This document shows, piece by piece, positions 36,970 to 49,050 of a stretch of DNA of 64,000 nt. The notes beneath the pieces are model-generated. The model did not search any database and was not told the DNA's origin. It saw nothing but the letters and a program-made list of their open reading frames with translations. This DNA comes from Paramecium pentaurelia (Eukaryota > Ciliophora > Oligohymenophorea > Peniculida > Parameciidae): the NCBI GenBank assembly GCA_905183005.1, contig CAJJDO010000049.1, positions 249,856 through 313,855 on the forward strand. The letters are read 5' to 3'. Numbering within the stretch: the first letter of the stretch is position 1; each line of letters begins with the position of its first letter. The position numbers and the translations under genes are program-made.

Positions 36970-38550
36970 TCAATTAATTCCTTATTTTATTATTTTCAAC
37001 ATCTTTTTATTCAATTCTTGCTTTCCATTTTCTAAATACTTAAATTAATTTTTAAACAAATCAAAATCAAATTCAGGATCATTTAAATTGTACGAAAAGG
37101 CTTCCCAAATTTTACACATTTCACATTTTCTTCCTTAGCTTTCAGATAAGATTTAAGAAAAACTTAATATTTTATTTTATAAAGTAGACAGAGCATCTGA
37201 CTCTTAAGGTTTTTTATTTATCATTTTAAATATTTCACTATTAATGTTATTCCCCTAAGATAATGTATATTGTTTAATAATTGAATTAAATTATTTTAAA
37301 GGCCTAAAAACAACTAATATAACTATAATCTAAACAATTAGAGCTATAAATCCTAACATAATTTAGACAAAAAGTGAGATTGTAAAATTAAAGAAAGATT
37401 TCTCCCTTATTGCTTCTGATTTATTCTGAGAATCTATTTTAGTAGTGATATTAGTATATCTTTTATAAATAATAATAATTACACAATTAAAGTGAAATTA
37501 TTCTTTAAGACTTCTAGAGAATAAATATTTACTTTCTCTTTCTATAGTTTATTCTCTAAAACCAATATTACTCTTTCCCTTTAATTTGAAAATTAAATCA
37601 TTTCTTCCCAATCAGTTTTATTAAAACCAGTAATATTTTCATCATATATATAAAAATAATCCGTTTTATTTATCAATTTCTCTATGTTAAAATATACTAC
37701 TAAACCCTCTTAATCTAATAATAAAACATTATATGGAACAGCAGGTATCAATTAGTTATTTACTAATAATCCCTCTTTAATTATTCCTATCATTTAATCT
37801 TTCTTATATATTGAATTTGTTATTGACATTTCTTTAGTTTGAGAAGCAAAGGCTTCATTAAGAGGTGAAAAAACAAAACCTGTATTTGAATCAGCTTCTG
37901 TTTTAAGTAAATGATTTTAATACCTTCAAATAAATATTAACTGTTTACCAAAATCTTTATGTGATATCGTAAGAAGGAAATAATAAGCCTGAAGGGAATT
38001 AAGCAAAATATTTTGTTTAAGAAATTGATGCTATTTGAAGTTTTCCAGTAAATGGAACATTAATAACTAAGCTATAGTGATTTAGAAATGAAATAAATTC
38101 GTGAAGAAGGAGAACTTCTTTTTCATCTTATGGTATAGAAATATAATCAGGAACTCCAATAGCTTAATAACAAAATTTCGGGGTCTAGAACTCCTTCTTA
38201 ACCTAAATAAAATTTTTCATAGATATGCAAGGATTCATTTTATAATTATTTACTATATTTTCCTTCTCAATATCAAAAAAATTATAAAATTGCTTTATTT
38301 GTTCTATTTATTAGAGAACTAATATGAATTAAGCTAAATTAATACCTGTTATAAATTTTAATTCTATAATTATTGCAACATTTTAAGCTATAAAGCCAAT
38401 CTAATCTTAATCTTATACTTAAAGTATCTGAATTAATGAGCTTGATGAAATTGCTGAAAATATTTCTGTTTAGACATAGTAATTAATCCAAACTATTGAA
38501 AGTACAATAACAAGAGTAATCACATTAAATAAAATGATTTAACTTTTCAT
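36970..38550 (-). CDS. Membrane protein with Cache-like ectodomain
   Basis: Introns 38319-38345, 37924-37948 and 37460-37482 (27, 25, 23 bp); 501 residues. N-terminal membrane helix (IILFNVITLVIVLSIVW), about 310 extracellular residues, then a second helix (FVQIMLGFIALIVQIIVILVVF) and a cytosolic tail of about 120 residues. The ectodomain has RFWYQNHLL and a later VLLLDQEGLVVYF, which recall the double-Cache sensor fold of bacterial and protist receptors. The tail has no kinase, cyclase or PP2C domain. Probably a ligand-binding surface sensor that signals through a partner. The domain call rests on pattern, not on a search. Confidence 0.72.
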
Positions 38551-39456
38551 GGTCAATGATTTAAAATGTTAGGCAATTTTGGCAAACATAAAAAGTACTT
38601 GGTGATTATTAATTAAATATATAAAAATATTTAACTTAATAATTACAATTATTATCTTCTAAATATTATTTATAAGTATGTCAAAACAAAAAAATTGTCA
38701 AAAATATTATTCAGTGTTAGATAGTTAGATAATGAATAATAATAAAATAAATGAAAATTATTTTGAAATGGATTATTTATTCTTTAAATAAAAATTTATT
38801 CTAAACAATTATAATTATAATCATTTAATTTGAAAATATAAAAATGTTATAAAATTCATTAATAATATATAATATTATGCAATCTAAATTTTTCATTTAA
38901 AATTTCGTTCTTTTTATTAATAAATAAAGACAAAGGAATAAGTTTAAATTCTCCATATTTATAATATAAAATCAAGCATTTATGGAATACATTATTAATT
39001 AATATCGAATTAATTTATATTTTTTAAATTATAATTTCGTAGAATTGGATGATATTTTATTAGATTTAGTAAGTTGTGAAATGATACTAAAGAAGAATCA
39101 TAAACAAAATTATACTTTTAATGATAATTTTAAACTAAAAATATTTAACAATTATTTATATTATAAATAAGAACATTATTAATAAATTTTTAAGAATAAA
39201 TGAGGAAATTTTAGTTTATTATGATTTTCCATAATTCTTCCTGAGAGGTTAAATAGAACAATATATTTTAATACAGTTTTAGTAATCTGCAAACTAAATA
39301 TGAACAATTTTGAATCATTTTCATTATATTTAAAAGTTCCAATCATAAATTTTAGAATAAGCCACAAAAATACAGAAATACATTTTATCAATAAAATATT
39401 CTGAAGAATAAAAGTATTTTTAAATAATATATTATTATTATATACTAATTATATAA
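38551..39456. other. Intergenic, about 0.9 kb, AT-rich
   Basis: Upstream of the Cache gene and downstream of the coiled-coil gene on the same strand. A 70-codon minus-strand frame at 39179-39391 has no family features and is judged chance. Nothing else seen. Confidence 0.55.
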
Positions 39457-40511
39457 TCATAATGAAACCAATTATAAGCCAACTTAAGAAATATATTAAT
39501 TAGAAAACTTTTCCACTTAGGTCTTAGTATCTTTAAGGATCTAATTTAAAGTTACTAATGTTTCTATTTGCAATGAAAAAACTTGAGCGAATATTAGTTT
39601 CATTGAGCTTCCCTTTGGTAATGGAGTTGCATCAGCTTTTTATTATTTTTGTAATTTATTCATATGAACAAAAAATTCTAATGGTGGTGCCTATTTGTTT
39701 ATCAAATATTGTGTGATTTCAGAAAGTTAGGTAATAAAATGTTTGGTATCCTCTATTTTAATTTTTGTTTCTTAACTTTTTGTATAAAAAATTTCAAATT
39801 ATTCCTATAATTCTCTTAACCATTTAGCATCTTCTTTTTTTTATTGTTTTAATTATTCATTTTCTAATATTAAAGTCTACATAGTGGCTTCCATTTCTTT
39901 TAATCTAAAATCGTTATTTTAATTTTTTTCTAGGCTTTATTCTAAAAATTTGATTTATTCTTATAATGCTAATTCTACATTCATTGCATTTTTCTTTCCT
40001 ATTTCTAATTCTTTAGTGATACGATTAATTGTATTTTAATACTATTAAATCATTAAATCCTTTTCTTTTTTTAGTGCATTAATTGTTTTATCCAATTGAT
40101 CAATCTACTTCTCTTTGGAGTTCACTTTCTCTTTCAAAGCTGCATTTTCCATTCTGATTCTAGTTAAGTCATCTCGATTAGGACTAACAGAAGCAATCTG
40201 ATCAATATGTGATTGTTTAACAGATATTGGAGAAGACTAGAAGGTTATATAGTATTCTTACCGAATCGATAAGACGAGAGAGTTCAGATTTATTGGGAAC
40301 CACAGAATTCTATTTTGTTGATTTTCTAGTACTTACATAACTCCTTTCAATGCTACTGCTCTTAAAATTACTATTCCCGTACATTATAGTCTATTAATTT
40401 TGAATCCAATACTAATGCATAAATATCTCTGGCTTAAGCAGATAGCTTTTGGCTATGTTAATCAAGTTTTTGTTAATTTTTCTCAATTACTTTAATTAGA
40501 TCGATATTCAT
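39457..40511 (-). CDS. Coiled-coil protein, 335 residues
   Basis: Introns 40361-40382 (22 bp) and 40237-40261 (25 bp). Starts MNIDLIKVIEKNQQKLD. A Ser-rich linker (SSSIERSYVSTRKSTK) is followed by a continuous coiled coil from about residue 105 to 245 (MENAALKEKVNSKEKQIDQL; MEATMQTLILENEQLKQQ). The C-terminus is a distinct helical region (GSSMKLIFAQVFSLQIETLV). No motor or membrane segment. Likely structural or adaptor. Confidence 0.83.
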
Positions 40512-40778
40512 TAATTATATAATTAAAAAAAAAAGTCATAAAATCAAGAATAGAACAGCTTTTACAGGAAGTTCATAAAAGTTATTGGATTAATGTTGAA
40601 AATAGTAATTCTTATGAAATTTGAAATGCCTAACTATAAAGTAAAATATTTTGTCTTTTATGATATAATCTAATAAAAATACTGAAACAATAAATAAACA
40701 TGATAGATTTGTTAAATTGGAGTTAAAATCAAAAAAGATTGACTCTTAGATTCTAATTGAAATTTTTTATTATTTATA

Positions 40779-43410
40779 ATGGAATTATACTTATAATTCA
40801 TTCAAAGTTAAAAAAAGGATGTCCTAACAAAAAAATAGTATAAATTCTTAGCAGATGAAGCAATAACAAGTGGTTCTGATTATGATTAAGATTCTAAGCC
40901 TTTAGAAGGATACAAAATTAAGGAAAGACGTCGTTTAGGTCAAAATTACTATAGAAGAAGATTATTATCGGCAAAACATACAATAAAGAGAAAGTTTAGT
41001 CTTAATTGGGATCGTATTACTATTAGATTTAGAAGATTTTATAACAAAATAAAATAATTAGTTACTTTAAAAAAGCCTTACACTTTTAGTCCAGATGGTT
41101 CATTGAAAATGTTATGGGATCTATTATGTTTATTATTAGTAATTTATGAGATGATAGCAATTCCTTTGATGATAAGTTTTGAGATTGAAATAAGTAAATC
41201 ATTTTCAAGTATAAGTGCTACTATATTCATATTTGATATTGTTCTGAATTTTAACACAGGTGTTTATTTAGAAGGTAAATTAAATATGGATAGAAAAGAA
41301 ATATTTAAAGAATATGTAAGATTTTGGTTTTGGATTGACTTTGTTTCTACATTTCCTTATGATATAATAATAGATGAATCGTCTACATTAGTCTAAAGTG
41401 CAAAATTAATAAGATTACTGAAATTTTTGAGATTTGTAAAAGTCTTAAAGTTAATAAGGTTAGCTAAGTTAAAAAAAATAATAGATAAATTTGATGAATT
41501 ATTATCAATGAGACCTGGTGTAGCAGCAATAGTTAATTTTTGTAAGTTATTTTTTTTTGTATTATTTTTTGCACATATACTTGGTTGCATATTCCATTAT
41601 TTAGCATAATAAGAACCAAGTGATGATTCATGGCTTGGAGATATTTATTTTGCTGATTGGTAAATTAGATATGTTAATTCTTTATATTGGGGAATAGCAA
41701 CAATGACTACTGTAGGATATGGTGATATAAGTCCATAAACACCTTAAGAAAGATTTATTGGTATATTGCTTTTATTAATTGCTTGTGGGGGGTTTGCATT
41801 TACAATGAATTCAATAGGATTTGCACTTTAAGAAATTAATGGATAAAACAAATTGAAAAAAGAGAAAATTAATAGTATAAATAGGTTTATGAAAAAAGTA
41901 GGGATTTCTAATTAATTATAAAATAGAATTAGAAGATATATTGAATTTGTAATGGATTCTAAATCTTTAGTATTATAAGATTTAACAAATTAAGTTTAAA
42001 TTGAATTAGCTAATCATTTAAGAAAATAAGTAAATGGTAAATTACTAGGATATTGTAATATTTTATTGAAAAATAATTCTTAATAATTTCTAATTGAGGT
42101 TGTATTACCAAATATGATAGAAAAAATTTATAATCCAGAAGAAGTTATTTTTGATGAATTTGATTTTTAATAAAATTATGATATGTTCATAATCAAATCA
42201 GGATAAGTTGATATATTTTATAAAAAAACTGGTATAGTGATAGATTAAAAGAGAAAAAATGATTATTTTGGTGAAATAAGCTTTTATTCAAATATGTCAA
42301 GATCTGCAAGTACTAGAAGTGTTAATTTCTCAAGCATATTTCAAATAGCTTAAAGCCAATTTTAGTAAAGTTTAAAAGCATTTCAAGATTCTTTATAAAC
42401 TACATCTTGTCGAAATTTCGATTTAGAACGGTATTAAATGATAAGGAATAAGATAGTCTTTCATAAGGATTATGGATCTATTGGTGTGAGATGTTTTGTA
42501 TGTTCAATGGATGATCATATAGCAAGAGATTGTGATAAATTACATTTTAATGTGTAAAATTAGTTTTTATCTTAGATCAGCCACACATTTTATAAAATTT
42601 CTAAAATAATTTGATAAATTACATTAAGCAGCTTATTTTAGAAGAGATAGAATTGATTTTAATGCAAGAAAGTGTATATCACAAATCTAATAAGCATAAA
42701 AAAGATTTGAAACTTCAAAATTAATAAATTTAAATTTAAAAAGAAAGACTTATTTAGAAGATCTTCTTAATAGTTATAATTTAGTTGAAGAAGAAATGTT
42801 GGATAATTAATATCCTGAATATCAGATCTTTACTCTTAAATAAAAAAGTAGAATGAAGAGTATAAAATATTTAAATGGTAGGATGACAAGAAAGATTACT
42901 AATATATATACTCATACTTCAATAAGTGAAAAATATTTAGGAGGTTTAACAGAAAAAATAGATAATTTAATATTAAAGACAAAAAAAAAAGAGATGGAAG
43001 ATAGATTTAAATAGCTTCATTTTAGTTCTATATCTAATTTTGATTAAATTTCAGAATTTACTCATTTTTATCCAGAAGGTAATTTTTCAATGGTTCTAAA
43101 CTAATATTTAAGAGCCTTAGAAAAAGGGTTTCCAAAAATAATAGAAATTGAAACATTATTTGGAATTGAGGAATTTCAAAATTATTCTTAATATTATTGT
43201 TATAAATTAGAAATTGATGCAGAAATTAAAAATAGAAATAATAATGTTGAGATGAATTTCGAATAAATGAGATTGCTAAATATGGATAGAAGATAGAAAA
43301 AAAAAGAAAAAGTAATTAAAGATGCAAATCAATAAATTTAAAAATCACTTGTTTAATTAAAAGCTTATAAAGCAATAAATCGTAGTTTTAGAAATCTATT
43401 TGTTAAATGA
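40779..43410 (+). CDS. Voltage-gated K+ channel with cyclic-nucleotide-binding domain (CNG/EAG/HCN-like) and CCHC zinc knuckle
   Basis: One intron (42554-42575, 22 bp); 869 residues. Six-helix channel: S1-S3 near residues 105-200, S4 with regular Arg/Lys (LIRLLKFLRFVKVLKLIRLA), pore with TMTTVGYGDISP (K+ filter), S6 GFAFTMNSIGFAL. A C-linker and cNMP-binding domain follow (about 410-550), with MFIIKSGQVDIF and a phosphate-binding cassette FGEISFYSNMSRSAS that keeps the key Glu and Arg, so cAMP/cGMP binding is plausible. At residues 572-585 CFVCSMDDHIARDC is a C-x2-C-x4-H-x4-C zinc knuckle, unusual for channels. The tail is long and basic. Typical of the large ciliate channel families controlling swimming behaviour. 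Confidence 0.94.
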
Positions 43411-43856
43411 TGTTAAAATATATCACTTTTTTATATTTATTAACTAACAACTAATATCAATGTATAAATTTATAATAAATCCCCATAATTTTAATTAATG
43501 TGAATATATAAGTGATAACATATAAATATATCATAAGTTTGATTGTTCTTTGATATATTATCTAAATAACTATTTCCCTTAAAAAAGATTCTTATTTAAT
43601 TATATTTGAATAAAACCTTTAGAATAACAACATTTTATTATTCTAATTTTAGATAATAATATGTTATAAGATTAATAAGTTATTACAAAAATAGAAATAG
43701 AAATAAAAACTTAAAATTATAATGAATAGTATTATTCAAAAAGGATAAGTTAAGTAAATAATTATTTAAATCTATTGAACCAATATAATATAATAATATT
43801 TATCAACAAAATAAGAAAATAAAATAATAGTTATTTTGATTTTGGAATTGATATTT
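43411..43856. other. Convergent intergenic gap
   Basis: AT-rich; no supported gene. Confidence 0.6.
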
Positions 43857-44760
43857 TCAATTAATTTTAGTACTCCTTGTCAATTAATTAGAGTAAAAGT
43901 TCTTAGACTTTTATTGTCTTGAATTTTAATTCAAACGTTAGCTTTAATATTCTATAACTTAAGGTGGTTATTCATAAGACTAATTTTCATCTGAATCTAT
44001 TCCTATTAGATTATGATATATCATATACCTAAATTTGTGCTAATTTCATGACTATCTAACATATCATTCATCTCTCTTATAAATAAACTAACAGAATCTT
44101 CAGTACCCATGACACGATCTTACATTTCTTGATTTTCAATTTCTAAATTTCGTAACTTAATATTATGATTAAATACTTTAGAATCTAGTGTTTTATTTGT
44201 TGAATTCTTTCTTAATTCATTTTCAAGTTAATTCAATATTAATTCTTTTTATTTTAATTTAGATAAAAGTTCTTATTCTTTTAATTTCTAATTTGTAATG
44301 TTTTCTGTAATTTCTTGTTCTTTGATTTATAGATTTTTAATTTCAGCATCTTTTGAAGCAATAACTTATAAAAATGATCTTCTAATTTTATCATTTTTAT
44401 ATTTTGGAAATAATAAACGAACTTTTAAGAAAGCATGATGCAAATTTCTTTTTTATCTTTTTTGAATAATTAATCCAACTTATTAATATTTTAATGCTAT
44501 TTATGTAAATAACACTTTAAAATGATTAACACTATAACTAGTAGTTTTCTTAAGTTTTCTAAAGGCATAAAATTTTTATTAATTTCCTCTACTATTAACA
44601 GTTAGTATTACTTTAATTTTAGTATTAATGCCACCTTTCTCATAGAGATTTCCATCTTTAAAAATATTAATTAATATTTAGCCATCATATTCAAAGTTTC
44701 AGCATGTATAACTTGTTCTCTATATTTACTTTATTAGGCTTCTTTTTCATCTGGCAACAT
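43857..44760 (-). CDS. Coiled-coil protein, 285 residues
   Basis: Introns 44592-44611 (20 bp) and 44003-44028 (26 bp). Starts MLPDEKEAQQSKYREQ. N-terminal basic helices with several Phe/Lys stretches (NLHHAFLKVRLLFPKYKN), then a coiled coil from about residue 125 to 225 (DAEIKNLQIKEQEITENI; LILNQLENELRK). The tail (VIEYQSQRLNQNSRQQK) is polar. No known domain. The first intron is inferred because it is the only GT..AG that joins the initial ATG frame to the long frame. Confidence 0.75.
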
Positions 44761-45076
44761 TAATTATAATTTATAATTAAATAAATGATTTTAAAATTCC
44801 ATAGAAACATAAACATGTAATATTCTAACAAATACTAAAATCACTTTAGAAATAACATCATTAATAAAAATGAAATATTATTTCAAAATTATCTTTATAA
44901 TATTAACTACATGTTTAAAAAGGTTTATGAGGGTTTTAAATTTCACTTCATAATATATATATGTAAACTAATTAAACTTTTTTTATAAAATAACATATGA
45001 GTTATAAGTATTTAAGTCTCGTTATTTATATTTTTCAATTAATAACTTAAATTTAATTAAAAAAAATAAAAGATAA
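44761..45076. other. Divergent intergenic region
   Basis: About 316 nt separating a minus-strand gene start from the first CBM20 gene start. AT-rich; must hold both promoters. No motif recognised. Confidence 0.5.
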
Positions 45077-45730
45077 ATGAGTGCGTAGGTTTTATTTCGT
45101 GTTGCATGTCAAACTTAAATTTCTTAAACGGTTTACATTGTTGGAAACAATTCAGCTCTAGGTAATTGGAATCCCTAGAATGGATTTAAATTGATAACTA
45201 ATTCAGAGTAGTACCCTCTTTGGGTAAACGAATAGCCATTGGAAGTTGAGCCAAGTAACTTAATGTTTTAATTTATAGATTAAATTCTTGAATTCAAAAT
45301 AGTTATATGTGATGGGATTAATTCTTAATGGGAGATTGGTGCAAACAGATTGATATAAATCTCAGGCTAAAAGCTTATAGTTATCTTAACTTTTAATTCA
45401 CCTTCTCTAATTATCCATAACATAAGAAGACTATTCTCAAATACTGATTTAACTAATATTACTGAGTGTATTTTTTAAATATTTATATTTAGCCACTGCA
45501 AGAAAGATTTCAATCTAGCTACAACAAAAATTATATGATTCTGATGAAGACTCAGTAATAATTTAAATCATATTGATTAGGATCAAGAAATAGAAAGTGA
45601 AGAGAATTCATAATTTTATGATGAAGAAACTTCTTTGATTTCTAATGAATAATGTTAGAGTAGTCCTAATAAGTAATCAAATGATAAAGATGATCAAGTA
45701 AACCTTGAATTTAAAAATTTTGATCTCTGA
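45077..45730 (+). CDS. CBM20 starch-binding domain protein, copy 1
   Basis: Introns 45255-45278, 45468-45492 and 45555-45580 (24, 25, 26 bp); 192 residues. N-terminal 100 residues are a CBM20 carbohydrate-binding module: VLFRVACQTQ, VYIVGNNSALGNWNPQ, YPLWV and FKIVICDG, with the Gly-x-W-x-P signature and a conserved Trp in WEIGANR. No amylase or phosphatase domain follows; the tail is acidic, Ser- and Gln-rich (YDSDEDSDQEIESEEN). Probably binds glycogen/starch-like granules and recruits partners. Intron 1 is a multiple of three without TGA but is supported because copy 2 has an intron of the same length at the same offset. Confidence 0.85.
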
Positions 45731-45935
45731 TATTCTCTTTGTGTTATTATATATACTTATCTAATAAAAAATCCAATCAATTTAAATTATAGAAATTTCC
45801 AAGAATATAGATATAGAAAATTCTAAATTAAATTAAAATTCTCTATTTTATGAAACATTTTATAAATGGCAATATAATTTTAATTTATTTCCAATCTTTT
45901 TTTAGAATTTAAATTAACTTTAATATCTAACCTAT

Positions 45936-46589
45936 ATGCCAATACAGGTGTACTTTAAAGTCAGATGTGATACACATTCATCTCAAGAACTAAGAATTGT
46001 TGGAGATATTCCAGCTTTGGGAATGTGGAATCCATTTAACAGCCTGACTTTACATACAAATAATGAAATATATCCTTTTTGGGTAGGATATATTTATGAG
46101 GAACTAGAATAAAGTAAAATTTGATTGAAAATTGTAGATACTTTGATTCAATTTAAAGCAGTTATTATTGAAAATGATGAGATTATATGGGAATAAAGCG
46201 AAAATAGAGCAATATAAATTAGATACTAATCGTAGAGTGTCTTATTTACTTTTAGTGGCACATTCACATAGATGGTTAAAATATAATCATATCTTGATTA
46301 GCCATCTGATTCAGAATCAGAATCAATTGATATTAGTATATTGTTTTATATTAATAAATGTTAGAGGGAGCAAGGAAAATCTATCTCAAGACTTCTCAAC
46401 ATCCTTATGATTATGAGTTCGTTAGTTCAGTAAAAAACCTATTTTTATTAGGACTCTGGTAAAGAAAAGAGTGAATAATAAAGTTCTCAAAAATCAAGTT
46501 TAAATTCAAAGTCATCTAGTTTGGAATAATTCGATAACCAAGAAACTTTATAAGAAAAAATTGTTTAAATTTCTAGTTTTAGATTTTGA
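45936..46589 (+). CDS. CBM20 starch-binding domain protein, copy 2
   Basis: Introns 46114-46137, 46336-46364 and 46430-46451 (24, 29, 22 bp); 192 residues, same length as copy 1. CBM20 module: VYFKVRCDTHSSQ, LRIVGDIPALGMWNP, IYPFWVG, FKAVIIENDEIIWEQ. Tail is Ser/Gln-rich (SSQKSSLNSKSSS) with an acidic patch (DSESESID). No catalytic domain. 205 nt downstream of copy 1 on the same strand; clearly a tandem duplicate, now well diverged in sequence. The 29-bp second intron is chosen because it alone joins to the frame leading to the tail. Confidence 0.83.
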
Positions 46590-46743
46590 TTATTGCATAA
46601 ATGTTATCATGCATCTTCTTCTTTTAATATATTACTATCTTATTTATATTATTTTTAATTCTTATTTGAGATATTAATGAATTATATATCTCAACATCTT
46701 AAATATAAAGAATAATTTGCATTTTAAAATCAATACATATATG

Positions 46744-47083
46744 TCATTCAGATTTTTATTATTTTGAGAATTCTTTTAACTTATATAAGTTTTCTATCTA
46801 TTCCTCATTCAATAATGCCTTTTCTTCAGATGTTAAATCTCTTCCTATTTGTTTTGATTTATCCAATTCTTCAATATAAATTGCCCTTCAATTTTAAAAT
46901 ATCAATATACCATCTCTTTAAAAATTCTATGTATTGTTCTTGATTTGCTTTTTGATGAGCTTATCTGAATTCCTCCTTTACATAAGCATCTCCTAGTATT
47001 CTCATTTCAGGCCTTAACTTTCTTCTATGTTACTTTAATATAGTATAGAACACTTGCATTCCTATCCCTTTTAATTAATCCAT
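46744..47083 (-). CDS. SDHAF3: Succinate dehydrogenase assembly factor 3 (SDHAF3/ACN9, LYR family)
   Basis: One intron (46886-46910, 25 bp); 104 residues. VFYTILKQHRRKLRPEMRIL carries the LYR-type helix, and LGDAYVKEEFRQAHQ and FLKRW match the ACN9 family closely. SDHAF3 acts in the mitochondrial matrix and helps mature the iron-sulfur subunit of complex II. Length is typical. No cleaved presequence is obvious, as in other LYR proteins. C-terminus is a charged helix. Confidence 0.9.
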
Positions 47084-47237
47084 TTAACTTATTTAATATA
47101 AAAAATAAGACAACAATACTATTTTTATATATGCAAATTTCATTTGATTAATTATAAATGCTCCTTTATTAGATGATAATATTGTAATATATTATATCAT
47201 AAGGGTTTTAATTAATAAAAATATTAAAATATTGAGT

Positions 47238-47675
47238 ATGTCAACTTCATTAGAAAGTTAAATATTATTGGCTATTTGGACTATGTATTAACGTAATTAG
47301 ATATCTATGGAATAAAAAGGATGCATAAAGGGTAACTCTTAAAATTTATAAAGATTTGTTAATTAGAAAGGATAATTATTTATACTCAACAATTTATCAT
47401 TGTAAAAGATAAGATCAAATAGAAGAAAGGTTAATTGATATTTTGAATTGTATTTATAATTAATTTGGTTTGATTAGGGTTCTCCAAGAGACATGGATGC
47501 TGAAGAAAATACATATCCTATTATCAGATTAAGCAATTAATCAAGTTCTCCTACAACTACTTAATCCCAATGTCATTATCCTGAAAAAAGGTTCAGATTT
47601 AAGAGTTCAAATAATTAAAGTGATAATTCTTAGAATATCATTAGAATTAGATCTAACTCTTATCATCATAAATGA
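47238..47675 (+). CDS. Possible small gene, structure unresolved
   Basis: Frame from ATG 47238 (MSTSLESQILLAIWTMYQ) and a TGA at 47673-47675 are in the same phase, but a TGA lies between, so an intron is required. A second overlapping frame reads DAQRVTLKIYKDLLIRK then DQIEERLIDIL (about 47320-47460), which vaguely resembles an LYR helix, but linking it to a start would need a 16-nt intron. The last part (MDAEENTYPIIRLSNQ) is low complexity. I cannot choose between models. It is divergent from SDHAF3. Confidence 0.35.
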
Positions 47676-49050
47676 ATTTTTTTTTGTAAATTTTTGTTTA
47701 ATTATCTCAAACTTTAAATAATCTATTATTCCATTTTAAACATTATCCTAATATTAAATTGACATTTATCAATTTATAGTATTTAAGATTTATTAATATT
47801 CTTATTCTAATTATTATTAGATATTTTAGTATTTATGTTACACTGTTTAAGTTAAATGTAAATATTTTCTTTTATCTATTTATTCATAATAAATAAAGAA
47901 TAACTTCAAAAATAAAATAAATATTAATTTATCATTACAAATTCGTATAGAATTTTAATTATTACACTAATTATAAATTTTATTTATTAAGATAGGCTAA
48001 GTTAGATAAAATTAATTTGAATTCAATGATTTAAAAATAACAAAAATAGTAAGATATATAATTTAATCCTTTAGGCGTGATGTTTCCAATATAAATTAAT
48101 TTTATTCTTTTTAGTATTTTAGTCTCAATTTTCTAAACTAAAATGTTATTAATTGAGAAGTTAAATTAGAAGTATAATATTAATTTTTAGGGATATATAA
48201 TCTCCCTACTGAATTTTTTAAATATAAATTATTTTATGAAATTTTAACAATTATTTTTTACTTATATGCTATTTTTAATTCAATTGACTGATTCCAGACT
48301 TTATCTCATAATTCTAGTCAGAATTCAATTAATTAATTATGGAATTCTTAAAGTTGAATGGAGAATGTATTTATAGATATTCATAATTAACTTAAATTTA
48401 GTTAAAAATTTAATAATTAGAAACTTAAGACTTAATCATAAATAAATAGAAATTTGATTGAATTTTTTAATCATTGATTAAAGAGTATTTGTAAAAATAA
48501 TAATAATAATATGAGATTTTAATAGCATAGTATATTATGAATATTCTACTAAAATATCAATGTTGATTATTAAAACAATATATTAGTATTATGATATTAT
48601 TAATCAAATACATTATTATGTACTGAAAATTTGTTACATTTTTTCAGAATAATAAGGACTTAATTATTTCAACTTAACAAAATAAATGACTAATATTTTT
48701 TCTATGATTAATGTTTACACTTAAGACTATGAGAGGTAACTAGGTTTGGTTTATGAAGATCTATGATATAAATTAGGAGTATTGACAATTCTATTTGAAG
48801 TTGATAAATTTGGATGATCTTCATTATTTTTTGTTTATCGAAAATTAAGCTATAGACTTAGAGTTCTCTTGAAAAATTGAAGAGATATAAAGATATAAGT
48901 GTAGATAGAGAAAGTTAAAGTGTAATGAAAGTTATTCCGAAATTATGTGCATTATGAATTAAAAGGTGTAATGGATCTGAAATCACTTAGAGTAAAATAA
49001 AGATAATGGTCTTCTTATATAATCAAAAGACAATATTATTATTCATCAAA
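47676..49050. other. AT-rich stretch, possibly with 5' exons of the downstream gene
   Basis: 47676-48680 holds nothing recognisable. From ATG 48686 to 49050 several short frames read like protein (VYTQDYERQLGLVYEDL near 48718; LEKLKRYKDISVDRESQSV near 48870; LKGVMDLKSLRVKQRQW near 48960). They could be upstream exons of the RNase III-like gene, but I could not build a consistent splice chain. Confidence 0.35.

Noticed and set aside
39179..39391. 70-codon minus-strand frame in an intergenic gap
   Set aside because: No family features and isolated; with only TGA as stop, such frames are expected by chance.
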